The notes beneath the pieces were generated by a model that saw only the letters and a program-made list of their open reading frames with translations, made no database searches and was not told the DNA's origin. Position numbers and translations under genes: made by a program. A DNA stretch of 64,000 bases, taken from the NCBI GenBank assembly GCA_022497145.1, contig MU385867.1, positions 434,001 to 498,000 of the forward strand. The letters are read 5' to 3'. Every line of letters starts with the position of its first letter. Position 1 is the stretch's first letter. Below, in pieces: positions 1 through 10,036 of the stretch. The stretch comes from Rostrohypoxylon terebratum (lineage: Eukaryota; Ascomycota; Sordariomycetes; Xylariales; Hypoxylaceae).

Positions 1-1
1 C

Positions 2-760
2 GCTCCTGACAAGGTCATCACGGATCCAGTTAAGATGATGTATGAACCCGTGAGTGATCTAAACGGAATCGCTGTCGTGGCGGCGTATGAATACGCCCTA
101 CGGCGCAAGCTTACTGGCTTGGGTTACAGGAAGAAGAGGAAGGTGGAAATTAACCAAGATGAAGCTGCCTGGCTGTGTCGAGCAGCGTGCGAAAGAGACG
201 CTCAGATAACCGGTTATCGATCACGGCTCATACAGATGAAGAACCACAAATTCGACTGGCTCGACATATACCTTGACGCGGCAGTACGTCGACTCGGGGC
301 ACAATTTGATGCAGCTGGAGCATCAGAAAGCCTCCAGTTCGAGAGCCGGATGCGAGACGAGAAATTTGTAGTCCCGGATGGCGCGGGCGGAGAGCAGCAG
401 ACAAGGCTTCTCGGGCGTGCCGACATCGTAATGTACACAGCGGGTAGTCAAGCGGCCGACGCAGCGATCTGGGAAATCAAGTTCGTCGCGCGACTATCCC
501 TCGAACACGTTGTGCAAGCATGCGCGTACGCGTATCTCTGGGCGTTAAAGCACAAGCTTCCAGAGCTGCCAAGCGTCATCCTCTTCAATCTACGCGACGG
601 CGAGCGCTGGGAGATCACGTCGCCTTCTGGGGTTGCCGGTGTGAAGATCCTACTCCAGGATGTTCTTCGCGCTAAGTTTTCTACTGCAGACAAGAATTCG
701 ACCGAGGAGTTCCTTGAATCTTGCCGTCGCGTGCGCGAAGAGGTGGCTAAAATGTGGTGA
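2..760 (+). CDS. C-terminal part of a RecB-like PD-(D/E)XK nuclease-domain protein (partial)
   Basis: The reading frame is open from the left edge of the window, so this is the 3' end of a longer gene; the first Met (35) need not be a start. Motifs of the RecB/AddB/Cas4 branch of PD-(D/E)XK nucleases are visible in order: GRADIV with the catalytic Asp (about 409-426), IWEIKF with the E-x-K pair (about 466-483), and QACAYAYL, matching the Q-x3-Y motif. In known families this module lies at the C-terminus of superfamily 1 helicases or mobile-element proteins. Inference: a DNA-processing protein, possibly of mobile origin. The helicase or other partner domain would lie outside the window, so the full architecture is unknown. 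The frame ends cleanly at TGA 758-760. Confidence 0.55.
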   Translation, partial: APDKVITDPVKMMYEPVSDLNGIAVVAAYEYALRRKLTGLGYRKKRKVEINQDEAAWLCRAACERDAQITGYRSRLIQMKNHKFDWLDIYLDAAVRRLGAQFDAAGASESLQFESRMRDEKFVVPDGAGGEQQTRLLGRADIVMYTAGSQAADAAIWEIKFVARLSLEHVVQACAYAYLWALKHKLPELPSVILFNLRDGERWEITSPSGVAGVKILLQDVLRAKFSTADKNSTEEFLESCRRVREEVAKMW

Positions 761-1578
761 TCAAGACCATATAAGCCGTTGCTCTGTTTCTTATTAAGAT
801 GCAAATTTGGGTCAAATTTTTGCATATATCCCTGCGGGCTAAAAAGCGTGCAATGCTTGGAGGACACATCCATATGCATCCCATATGGAGACATTTTCTA
901 GTTGCTGGATCACCTGAGCTACAGCGATCAAAAGCTACCTAGATTTTAGTGGATGATCACTGTAAGCAACGCTTAGTACGGTCTTTCATTAGCTCACTAC
1001 TACTACTCAAGACTCAAGTGAACCATTATATAATCCCAAACATTACGTAATCTTTTCCGATTACCTAATGATGCGCTGGACAAGACGTTGAAGCAGACGG
1101 AAAGCTTGCGGAGGTATGACTCAAAACCTTCCTATATCTCCTTTCTAGGCCAGAACCCTCGCTATAAGTGGAATTCCACATAATGTAAATAGCTTTTGGC
1201 TCAATTTTGTCGAAGTCGCCAACTCTCCTCCCTAGTAACCTTTTCGTATGATTCTCGCCTGCTTACATAATCAACCCCTTTTTCACACCTTGTTGTCCGC
1301 AGTCTAGCAATGCTGGATGATATTCCTGATGACTGCATCAATAGGAGTAAATCTAAGTATAATTAGACATACATATCCATGCTATTTCAGTAGTATAGCT
1401 GAAATCGTAAGTGGTGACATACTTGATTAAGTTGAACGACATGATGACCTCATAGATCGCTCTATTGGTCCACTAATAAAATGTATACTTAAGAGATAAT
1501 CCATCACCATTTTAACCTCCATCTAGCTTAGGTATCCAATTAACGAAAAAGACCAATCTACAAATTCCAGTATCAATT
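761..1578. other. Intergenic stretch, nothing recognised
   Basis: AT-rich non-coding DNA between the nuclease fragment and the small repeat protein. I see no convincing coding frame, RNA gene or repeat on either strand. Confidence 0.5.
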
Positions 1579-1931
1579 ATGTCATCTCACAACAGCTCCA
1601 ACACCGGCTCTAAGTCAGCCACAGGAATGGCTTCGCAAGTCAAGACACCTGCAACTGCTGGAATTGGTGAAGACACGCCAAAGGCATTTGACGCACAAGG
1701 TTCAATCGGCAAGCAGTTCACTGGTAGGCTCAGAAAATCCATCTATACCAGCACTGAGGGATATTAGCCTGCTAACTTTACAATCTAGAGGGAAAACTTG
1801 GTGGTGCCGCACAGAAAATTGGCGGCCCTCTAGACAAGGAAGGCATGGTTGGAAAGCAATTCACAGCAGAGGGTACCATCGGTGGCTCTGTACAATCAGC
1901 TCTTGGGGGCACGAAAGGGAAAAGCAACTGA
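1579..1931 (+). CDS. Small IGKQFT-repeat protein, 95 aa, two exons
   Basis: Exons 1579-1723 and 1789-1931. The 65-bp intron has donor GTAGGC, a perfect GCTAAC branch site at 1771 and acceptor CTAG. The joined frame is exactly 95 codons plus TGA. The first 30 residues are Ser/Thr-rich. The rest is an internal repeat: GSIGKQFT, then GGAAQKIGGPLDKEGMVGKQFT, then GTIGGSVQSALGG. Short Gly-rich proteins with this repeated unit are widespread in filamentous ascomycetes, mostly without assigned function; this rests on family memory, not a search. There is no signal peptide, membrane segment or cysteine. It is likely a soluble intracellular protein. Reading through the intron would cut it to 62 aa, so the spliced model is preferred. 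Confidence 0.75.
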
Positions 1932-2070
1932 AGAATATCACAATATTCGCAGTAGTTACAACACAACAATGGGTGTGTACCTAATACCTGACAACATGCG
2001 GTTATACCAAGAGTTCGATGAGAATCATGTTGCATAGCTACCTTCAAACGTCAATAGCATGTATTGATAC

Positions 2071-3015
2071 CTAATTAATCGCTGGACCACCCTGTCCCCA
2101 CTTGAAGCAGTCGTTGCCTGTGCAAGTGAGATCAAACCATTCCATGGCCGTAGTCTCTTGGTTCTGAATGTTGTGGGAGACACCTGCTGCACTATACGCC
2201 TCGAACCAAGCACTGTCACCATAGACAGACTTTGTCCATCCGCTAACAGGCGTATTGGCAGTGGTACTCGTGGGAGCGTCGTCAAATCCGAATACAGCAG
2301 TCCATTCCTTAATCTCTTCCTCGAAATCAGCGTAGTTGAGAACCTCATCGTTGGTGCCGTGGAAGATCTGTATCTTAGGTCGCCATCCCGTGTAACCTTC
2401 ATACCCAGCTTTCACCATTGCTGCCCATTCGGCGCCGGTCTTCGTAACTTTACCAGTGGCACAGGCATCGCTCCAAACTCCGTACCCATCGCCGGCGAAA
2501 CATCCGTACGGCACTCCGGCAAATGCTGATCCGGCTGCAAAAATATCGGGATATGCGCCCAGCAACACACTGGTCATCATGGCCCCAGAAGAGACGCCAG
2601 TGACGAATACTCGCTTCGAATCTCCATTGTACTTGTCCAACGTCCATCTCACCATGCTTGCGATGCCAAGACTATCGCCCCCGGCGTCATGCGTCAGGGT
2701 CTCGTTCGAAGAAACATCCCAGCATTTGTCTGCCGTGTTCGGACTATCGGGGTAGATCACGATGAAGCCGTACTTGCTAGCTAATGTCGCATATTGAGAT
2801 CCAGAATAGCAAGCCTGTGCATCACCATGGCACCAATGGGGATTCACCAAGATGGGCGGTTTTTCCGCGAGTTGATCAGGGACGTAAATGTAAAATCCGA
2901 CATTTCTTGGATTTGGTCCAAAGCCGGAAGTGATTTTTTGAAGTGAAGCCCCTATGACCGCAGCTGGAGTTATGGCAAGCAGCCAAACAATGGCAAAGTG
3001 GGAAATTGAATACAT
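2071..3015 (-). CDS. Secreted acetylxylan esterase / PHB-depolymerase-family esterase (CE1-like), 314 aa
   Basis: Single-exon gene with ATG at 3013-3015. The N-terminus (about residues 1-22, ending VIGAS) is a signal peptide, so the enzyme is exported. The mature part shows the alpha/beta-hydrolase pattern of the fungal CE1/esterase-PHB family: an HWCHGDAQACY oxyanion region, nucleophile elbow GVSSGAM, an acidic residue in HGTNDEVLNY, and a His near the C-terminus in GVSHNIQ. Length fits secreted acetylxylan esterases (about 300 aa), and there is no cellulose-binding module. Expected role: removal of acetyl groups from xylan, or of feruloyl groups in some relatives, outside the cell. The usual family form near the oxyanion site is HWCTGTA, so HWCHGDA is a small deviation. 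Exact substrate cannot be read from sequence. Confidence 0.85.
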   Translation of the reverse strand: MYSISHFAIVWLLAITPAAVIGASLQKITSGFGPNPRNVGFYIYVPDQLAEKPPILVNPHWCHGDAQACYSGSQYATLASKYGFIVIYPDSPNTADKCWDVSSNETLTHDAGGDSLGIASMVRWTLDKYNGDSKRVFVTGVSSGAMMTSVLLGAYPDIFAAGSAFAGVPYGCFAGDGYGVWSDACATGKVTKTGAEWAAMVKAGYEGYTGWRPKIQIFHGTNDEVLNYADFEEEIKEWTAVFGFDDAPTSTTANTPVSGWTKSVYGDSAWFEAYSAAGVSHNIQNQETTAMEWFDLTCTGNDCFKWGQGGPAIN

Positions 3016-4144
3016 CCTGAATTAGAGTAAATCTTAGTCTTGATAATAGGTAACAGTTCGATGTTGTGACTTGGAAGCTTGGACGCCTCATGGTATGTAC
3101 TGATTTTCTATATAGAGATTTTCTAGCATATTTATAGCATAGTTCTATCTACAAAATCGGTCTAGGTCCTATATCGTGGAGAAATTTCACCGTGAATTGC
3201 GGAGTGTTGCGCTCCGAAAACACGGTAGGCAATATGTGGGGCCAAGTAGGAGGAGGGAAAGGGGTTGAAGCTGATTTACGATTCCGCTTACTCACCACTC
3301 ATGAATGGGTGTATATAGTTAGTGTTGCTAGTAGGTATACCTAGTCAATGACAGATGGGTCTAAGTTCCAAGTCCAGTGCTTGTTAGTTAGATACCTTCT
3401 ATACGGAAGGCCGTGTGTTTCTGTTGTAGTCATTTTATTCAGATTCAGCGCGAGCGGCTTCTGAAATGAGGGGTTAGGGTTAAAGGGTAAGGGTTAAAAA
3501 GGTAGGGTACCCAGGCAGCCAGGGTTAGGGTTGAGGCCAGAACTAGGGTTAGGGTTAGGGTTCAGATTTGAACCCAAATAAGTCTGCTCAAATGGGAAAT
3601 ACCCTTTAATTCTCCTTCAATTTTTGGGTGACCATGAAACAGTAATTACGTCCATCTGAAATATCTTTCATCACGAGCAACGCATTGTCGCAATACCCTT
3701 ATGTTCTGTGACAAAGGTTCTGAATACATCTAGCCCTTAGCCAGCGCATAGCTGTGTAGGTGACGGTGCATAGATCCTGTATTGCTCCGTAGTTGTATTG
3801 TCACTGTATCTTAGGGGATAATTATTGCATTCTAGGGAGCGATTCCGCATGGCTTTGGGCAGCTGGGCCACTGGAACAAACGCATCACAGTGTGAAGCTG
3901 ATGAAATCCTTGGATCCGCACGGCCTCATTGCACTTGTTCCAGACTTCCGACCACAACCCCGTACTCTCTACTCTCTCCTCTTACACAAACGAAACCAAA
4001 CGGCCCCGAAGCCGTCAACTATATCTGTTTTTACGGCCCAGTAATCACATGAAACAGACACTCATTTGCACTGGGCCATTATATAGGTTAACTTCCAAAG
4101 ATAGTTATTGGTAATTTCCGGCACGTCACTAGCGTTGGTTCATT
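3016..4144. other. Intergenic region with interstitial telomere-like repeats
   Basis: This 1.1-kb stretch lies between the divergently transcribed esterase and dehydrogenase genes. Its only structured part is the TTAGGG-rich block described separately. The short open frames near 3790-4110 lack any protein-like character. Confidence 0.5.
3471..3562. repeat. Interstitial TTAGGG (telomeric) repeat block
   Basis: Perfect and near-perfect copies of the fungal telomere hexamer on the + strand: GGGTTAGGGTT with variants AAGGG at 3471-3495, AGGGTTAGGGTT at 3521-3532, and CTAGGGTTAGGGTTAGGGTT at 3543-3562. A 25-bp non-telomeric insert (GGTAGGGTACCCAGGCAGCC) sits between the first two groups. The block is far from either window end. 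Confidence 0.85.
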
Positions 4145-5286
4145 ATGGCGACTGGCCGGAGAGGAACCATTGTCGTGACTGGAGCAAATGGGTATCTCGG
4201 CAGCGACATTGTTCGGCACATTTTCTCATCGCCAGAATTGCAAGCCTACCATTGCATCTTTACAGTGCGAGATAAATCCGCGGCAAACACTCGACTCACG
4301 TCTGCCTTAGGAGCAGCGGGGGAGAGCGCTTCCTACGAGGTTGTTTCTTTAGATCTAGCTAGCCTGTCTCAAGTCCGAGAAGTGGCCGCGGTTATCAACG
4401 AGCGCGTTTCCGCTCAGACTATCCCCCGGATCCGCGGGCTGGTACTCAACGCCGCGTTCATTGAGTACGAAACCCAGACATGGGCTGAGGAAGGTGGCTT
4501 CGACATGGCTTTCGTGTCAAATTACTTGGGTCACTGGCTGCTCACATTGATGCTACTGCAGAGCATGGACTATGAGAACGGGCGGATAGCAATGGTCTCG
4601 AGCGATTCGCACAATCCAGACGACTGGTTGACCGGTGTCCTTGGCACGTTCAAACACCCGGATGACAAATGGAGGCCGTTCATCGCCGGCGATAATATTG
4701 ACCACATTGCCTTTGGAACATGGAGTCCTAGGGCGGAAGATCCGGACCCGCGGAGTGGGATACGGCGCTACGGCGCAGCTAAATTTTGTCTAGTCACGAT
4801 GATGTTCGTCCGCCCCCACCCCGCTTGCTCGCCTCCCTATTAGCTTGATTACAGAGCAATGATCTGACCGGAAAAAATAGAAGTGAGCTGCAACGGCGTC
4901 TAAACTCAGATCCCGTACTCAATCGAGTGACTATGGTTGGAGTCGACCCTGGCACGATGCCCAGTGTCGAGGGCGTCGCGCGCCGTATTAACTGGTTCGT
5001 GCGCACCATCTCGCAGAGGATCATTTTCCCGATCATAGCGTACGTCATGATGTGGCTGTACCCAGAACATAATTCAAAAATCCGTACCTCGGCACGGTCC
5101 GCTCGCGACGTCATGCGTGGAGTAATGGACGTTTCATTGCCAAAAGCGGCCTATATGGATGGTATGGCGCTAGCGCAGACGGGGATAGAGGCCCAGGATG
5201 TAAAGAAGTGGGAGATGATCTGGCGCAACAGCGTGCGATATACACAGTTAAAAGAAGGTGAGACGGTGCTTGAAGAATGGAAATAA
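4145..5286 (+). CDS. Short-chain dehydrogenase/reductase (classical SDR, retinol-dehydrogenase-like), 353 aa
   Basis: Two exons, 4145-4803 and 4884-5286; the join gives 353 codons without a stop. The N-terminal Rossmann motif is TGANGYLG (about residues 11-18). An LDLASLSQV segment matches the adenine-ring site, and LVLNAA replaces the usual NNAG. MVSSDSH supplies the catalytic Ser, and the active-site pair is YGAAK in RRYGAAKFC. The C-terminal half (GVDPGTM, then a long hydrophobic stretch IIFPIIAYVMMWLY) resembles membrane-associated fungal SDRs of the retinol-dehydrogenase/WW-oxidoreductase group. The reaction would be NAD(P)-dependent oxidation or reduction of an alcohol or ketone on a lipophilic substrate. 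The donor GTTCGT is not ideal, so the splice position is the weak point of the model. Confidence 0.75.
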
Positions 5287-6953
5287 TTAACCAAACGTGG
5301 TTTGCCAGTTCTTTAAGATAATCCTGAGATCCCACAGATGAGTCCCGAAGTGAGGCGACAGGTCGGATATAAATGATAAACACATCCAGGTTATGAAATA
5401 TATCACCAATATTACTATCAAAAGGCGCCGAATATTAGGATTCATGTATGTTCAATTGTCATCTTCCGAAAGCTAGGCCATACTATCAACAGCTTCATAA
5501 TTATGCCTAGCCCACGCCGTTACTTGCATCATAGACGAACATCGGGTTCCCTATGTTTATCCTCCCCAAAAAACGAAGCATCACCCCTATTCTCCTACAT
5601 TGTGTCGACTTTTTTTTTATCTCGATGGCATACGATGTTTGGTTGTCAGTCGCAGTGCCTTTCGTTCAGTTCGAAGAGAGATAGTCTAACAGCAGGATCC
5701 TATGCCTCTTTTAATTCGGTCGTAGCATCCGCCGCAGATAAGTCTTTCTTTATCACGGGGAGCTTGATAACACTCTGAAGCCAGCGCTAAGTGGCGGCCA
5801 GCTTCTTTGCGACATTGACACTGACATCGGATGTACTCGTTCGCCATGTCGAATTTTCTTGCGCAGTATTGCTAGTATTGGTCAGTATGTTGGTTTCCCT
5901 GACGCTTAACTATGACAGAGGTCATTGCCTACCTGAGAGAATTTGGTGCTCTTAATATTGCTGGGAGGTTCTGATATTTCTGGTTTGATGAGTTGTTGGG
6001 TTGTAGAGTATGTAGATACATCAACCCGAGTAGAATTGAGCTGGAAGACGCATGTTTATATGGAAATAGCATGACCCTTGTTTTTCCATACTTTTTTCTG
6101 CGATAAACTTGTGATCATGAGGAGATAATGGATGAATTAGCAATTGCGACTGACCTGGGTGAACAGAATAAGTCAGGAGGAAACGGCGATAGAGATAGGG
6201 AAAAGGAGAACATAACCTAGGTTAATTGTTTATGCAGAAACACTAAAAACAATACACTTGTGACTTCACTGCACTTTCTAATCTCGCATTCGCAACTGCA
6301 ATAACTATACGTATAATGTAGTCAACGCTGGTATAGTCCCTATTTCAGTCTCTAGGCCTGACTGTTGTCGTCGCTACCAGCTCTTAGCCCCACAAATTTC
6401 AAAATCGGATGGAGATATTAGCAATGTATTCTTGACCTACCAAAAAATAAAAGCTTTAAGTCTTCAATTCCGTGAATCCTACGACTGTCACCCTTTTAGT
6501 CTTATTGTGCGATAAGTTAATGTCACATTTGCTAGGTAGATAATACCTACCTAAGTTACCAGTTAGTTAGATATATATATGTGACAAAAATAATGACGAG
6601 TTCAGATACACATCACAGGAGTTTATTTTATACAGATTTACCTAAGTATTAATACAGTGGTATTTAGGAGGTATTTGGAGTGAATGGCTTGCCAATGCTC
6701 TCAGTTAGTCACTAGGTATGTATTCGTACCTACCAGGTAGGTTAGGAAACCGAACAACAAAGGACTTTTTGATTAAATCGGCGTAAAACTACCCCTATTC
6801 CAGGTTCTGGGGGCAGAGGAGAGTATTGTTTGCTTTTATGATTGCCAGTCCATTGATGTGCTGCGTCCAAACTCGTTCTATACCACTTTTCATTGAAATA
6901 ATTTAACATATCTTCAAAATTGATGATGCAGGTTCAATGATAGACAAATAACT
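5287..6953. other. Long intergenic region, mostly uninformative
   Basis: AT-rich stretch of 1.7 kb. Apart from a possible small Cys-rich frame at 5686-5847 (minus strand) I see no coding signal. From 6200 on the sequence is low in G+C and rich in TACCTA-type tracts; no intact transposon is visible. Confidence 0.45.
5686..5847 (-). CDS. Possible small cysteine-rich protein, 53 aa
   Basis: ATG at 5845-5847 and TAG at 5686-5688. The frame reads MANEYIRCQCQCRKEAG, continues with ECYQAPRDKERLICGGCYDR and ends GIGSCC. Eight cysteines occur in 53 residues, including C-x-C-x-C and C-x2-C pairs that could bind zinc or form disulfides. There is no signal peptide. The open frame continues a short way upstream of the ATG (YCARKFD), so it may be the last exon of a spliced gene. 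An acceptor-like CTAG lies just before it, but it would favour a different frame ending KKLAAT. I do not recognise a family. Confidence 0.3.
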   Translation of the reverse strand: MANEYIRCQCQCRKEAGRHLALASECYQAPRDKERLICGGCYDRIKRGIGSCC

Positions 6954-7616
6954 CTATATCCGTACGATTTCACTTACTTTAGAGTCAAGGTAGGAGATCA
7001 TGGTATAAGTGTATTGCATATATAGGTAGTTGCTAACCACAAATTTAAAAATTCCATCTTCGACGATTTTCAATGTCCGCTCTTTACCCCAGAACATCCA
7101 GCCCTTCTCACCGAGCCATTTTCCAATCACGGCCACCTCCGACTCTTTCTCGAGGAAATTGGCGAGGAGGTAGCCGCCAGGTTTCAGCCACCGCCCGATT
7201 TTACTAATCATCTCCGTCTGCTCCTCACGGGGTAGATGAATGAGGCTGTACAATGCGAATATAGCGTCAAATGATTTGTCAGGGAACTCGAGTCCTGTAA
7301 TATCCCCTTCGATGAAAGTCAACCGTTCTGCGTCACCGACTTTTACCTCGGAAGCCCCGAGTAGGTGGTTCTTCGCAAGCTCAATCTGGGTCGTCGATAA
7401 GTCGTTGGCCGTAACGTGAACCGACGGATAAGATAGTAAATTCTTCGTGACGGGGAGTCCGGAGCCGCACCCGAGCTCGAGAAAGCGGAGGTGTTGCGAA
7501 GGGTCAGCTACCGGCAATAACCTCCTTGAGGAGTGCGGTGCAGTTCACGCATTGTACTTAGGAGCCATTGCATCGTAAGATGCCGGAAGCCGCTTCTCGA
7601 AATCCTCAGGGAGTAG
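6954..7616 (-). pseudogene. Class I SAM-dependent methyltransferase with in-frame TGA near the N-terminus
   Basis: The main open frame (7517 down to 6954) starts at a non-ATG codon and carries motif I as FLELGCGSGLPVT, an acidic NDLS ribose-binding loop, EGDITGLEFPD and LKPGGYLLANF. Reading upstream in the same frame gives DFEKRLPASYDAMAPKYNA, then TGA at 7545-7547, then TAPHSS: typical N-terminal sequence for this fungal family, in which a Trp is usual at the stop position. A TGG-to-TGA change (G to A) would explain it. No good ATG is seen upstream, so a first exon may be missing. The C-terminus also looks unlike the family after a GTAAGT at 6977-6972, so an intron and a further exon are possible. 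Likely a decayed small-molecule methyltransferase. Confidence 0.6.
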
Positions 7617-8547
7617 TCAAGGGCTAGTATTGTTAACCGAACTCATTTTGACGCCCAAACTACCTAACCTACGCATTGTTGGGCGTTATCGGGGTCTAAG
7701 AAGGATACTTGATTTTTTAGATGTAGTGGTCAGTCACGGAGTAAATCAAAGTATAGGTAGCTATGATAGAAGACCTACCTTTATAGCGCTCATATTCAGA
7801 AAGTATTTGTTAACACGGGAGTAGTTGGTTGTCCCGCCCTGCATGACCCCTTGGTTAGGTAGTTGGAGTCGGCGTGAGTCAGAGTTTAAGTCTTCATTGC
7901 AACATTTTAATCGTTCACCATTTCTCATATCAATGATGATCTTATAGCGCACTATGCCAGTTTAATTCAAAGAAGACTATATAAAACTTAGAATTTCTCA
8001 TCATTTGAAGATTCTGGTGTTTGTGAACAGGGAATTGAATAGGGGTATTTATGAAACTATGTTACTCATTACATAACCTTCATAATAATTATGCTATGTA
8101 CATAATTAGTCATGCCCATATCTGTCAGGCTTATCTAATCAAGCCCCTGATCACGATGTTTTCACCGATCACAAAGGCGCGATCTTGGCACCCTGGTTAT
8201 CGCACTAAATATTGTCACCTTGCAGTAGGTCACACTAATTATCCTCTTTCACCCCTTCACCGGTACCTGGCTGCAAGACTGAGCTCTCAGCTCACCTTAA
8301 GTATGAACCCACTAGCACCCACAAAAGCTCATCTCATTAATTAATAGCTGAGAAGCGTACCATATTTATCATTGGACATTCAAACTTTCCAGTATGCTGT
8401 ATCTTGGGTCCGGTCCACTAGTCCACATGCCAGTTAAGGGGATAGACACACGAAACCGGTGAACACCAATTGTAACATGTTACTTATAGTAAAGTGTGCC
8501 TCATGATGAGTGTCAGTCTGGTCAACAAGGATATCAATTATCTCACA
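7617..8547. other. Intergenic stretch, nothing recognised
   Basis: AT-rich DNA between two divergently oriented genes; no convincing coding frame, RNA or repeat. Confidence 0.5.
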
Positions 8548-9514
8548 ATGGATTACGACACGTGGAAACATCGAATTGTTGAAGTAGAACCTTCGGTGCG
8601 CATCGCCTACATCGATTGCCCCTCTAAGAACAAGAGACCGCAACGAGGCGTGATATTACTCATACATGGCTTCCCCCAAACTTCATACCAGTTCCGTCAT
8701 GTCATTGATCCGTTTTCGAGGGCGGGATACCGCGTGATAGCTCCCGATTACCGTGGCGCAGGGGGGTCATCCAAGCCGATGACTGGGTTCACCAAATCCA
8801 CCATGGCGAGGGACTTCGTCCGATTACTGAATGCTCTCGAGATTCATGAGCCGGTCCACTTGATAGGCCATGATATCGGGGGAATGATTGCCTTTGCCAT
8901 GGCATCAAAGCATCCGTCGCGAGTAGCAAGTATCAATTGGGGCGAATGTCCCTTGCCTGGAACCGAGGTGTTCACGGAAGAGTAAGTTGAAGTCTCGACA
9001 AGAAATGACCATACGATGATGCCAATATCTTCTTAGGCTAGCTTCACACGCTGTTCAGCAATTCCATTTCGTCTTCCACAACGTGCCAGATCTTGCTCTA
9101 GCACTGGTGTCAGGTCGTGAGCGCGTCTATGTGTCTCACTTCTTCCAGAAACTCTTATACAATAGAGCTGCGCTAAAGCCCGAAGATATCGACCACTATG
9201 TTGAAGCTTATGAGCAGCCGGGCGCTATGAGATGCGCCTTTGAGATCTACCGAGCGTTTGAGCAAGATTCCAAAGAGTGCCTGGAATGGATATCGTCATA
9301 CGGGAAGCTTAGTCTGCCAGCGCTGTCTTTGAACGGGATCGAGAGTAGGCATCTCGAGCACGCAGGACCAATGTTTGCGGAGGTTCATCAGAAAGGAACT
9401 TATGAGGTTGTGGCCATTCCTGATGCGGGCCATTATATTGCGGAAGAGAATCCGCTCTGTTTTGTCAAGGAGTCACTGAGTTTCATCGAGCAAGCCACAT
9501 TAGGACCGAAATAG
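8548..9514 (+). CDS. Alpha/beta hydrolase, epoxide-hydrolase/haloalkane-dehalogenase-like, 303 aa
   Basis: Exons 8548-8981 and 9037-9514; intron of 55 bp with donor GTAAGT and acceptor TTAG, joining Glu codon GA|G in frame. Motifs: HGFPQ oxyanion loop, DYRGAGGSSKP, and nucleophile elbow GHDIGG with Asp in place of Ser, which marks epoxide hydrolases and haloacid/haloalkane dehalogenases. The C-terminal DAGHYIAEENP provides the general-base His. A helical lid lies between (about residues 150-230). No signal peptide, so cytosolic. Probable reaction: water addition through an Asp ester intermediate, opening an epoxide or removing a halogen. Start choice: ATG 8548 has a good context (ACAATGG) and gives a normal N-terminus; an upstream in-frame ATG at 8503 would add 15 residues. 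Confidence 0.8.
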
Positions 9515-10036
9515 CTTGATGCAGGATGTACGCCTAGCTAAGCCAGCGATTCATCTAGGTGTACATCTTGTGTTGTATATACATCCAGCTCAGACATAGT
9601 GCAAAGTCATGATACCCCTGAATTGAATAATACATGATTGAGTACCTAGTTCACTAAATGCTAGTCATGGGAGTTGATGGATTCAGGCGGTCGCCTTCTA
9701 GACTCGAATACTATATTCTTGAGGCTGGCCGATATAAGATGTGTAGTCGTTGATTCCCCGATCGATGATCACGCACCTAACAGTTGATGCAAGTAAGATT
9801 CGTAGAGTGTCTAGACCCAATACTACTACACGGCGACAGGACGACGGTACCACCTTCCTGCTAAAATTCTCATGCACGACCTCGTATAGTGTCTTGGCGC
9901 CGATATAGCCAAATTCAGCTCCCCTATCAAGGTCGTTAACCTCCCTTGTTATATCTAGGTACACATATTCCCACGATTGAGGTTTCTCACTCAAATTTAG
10001 TTGAAGTTGAAGATCTCCAAGACGATATAGCCCCTC
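9515..10036. other. Intergenic stretch
   Basis: About 520 bp with no secure feature. A 98-codon minus-strand frame (9698-9994) has no ATG and no recognisable motif; I did not call it. Confidence 0.45.

Noticed and set aside
5503..5778. 91-codon + strand frame
   Set aside because: Composition is not protein-like; the opposite strand has a better small Cys-rich frame in the overlapping region.
9698..9994. 98-codon minus-strand frame upstream of the secreted-protein gene
   Set aside because: No ATG, no recognised motif and no splice-linked exons.
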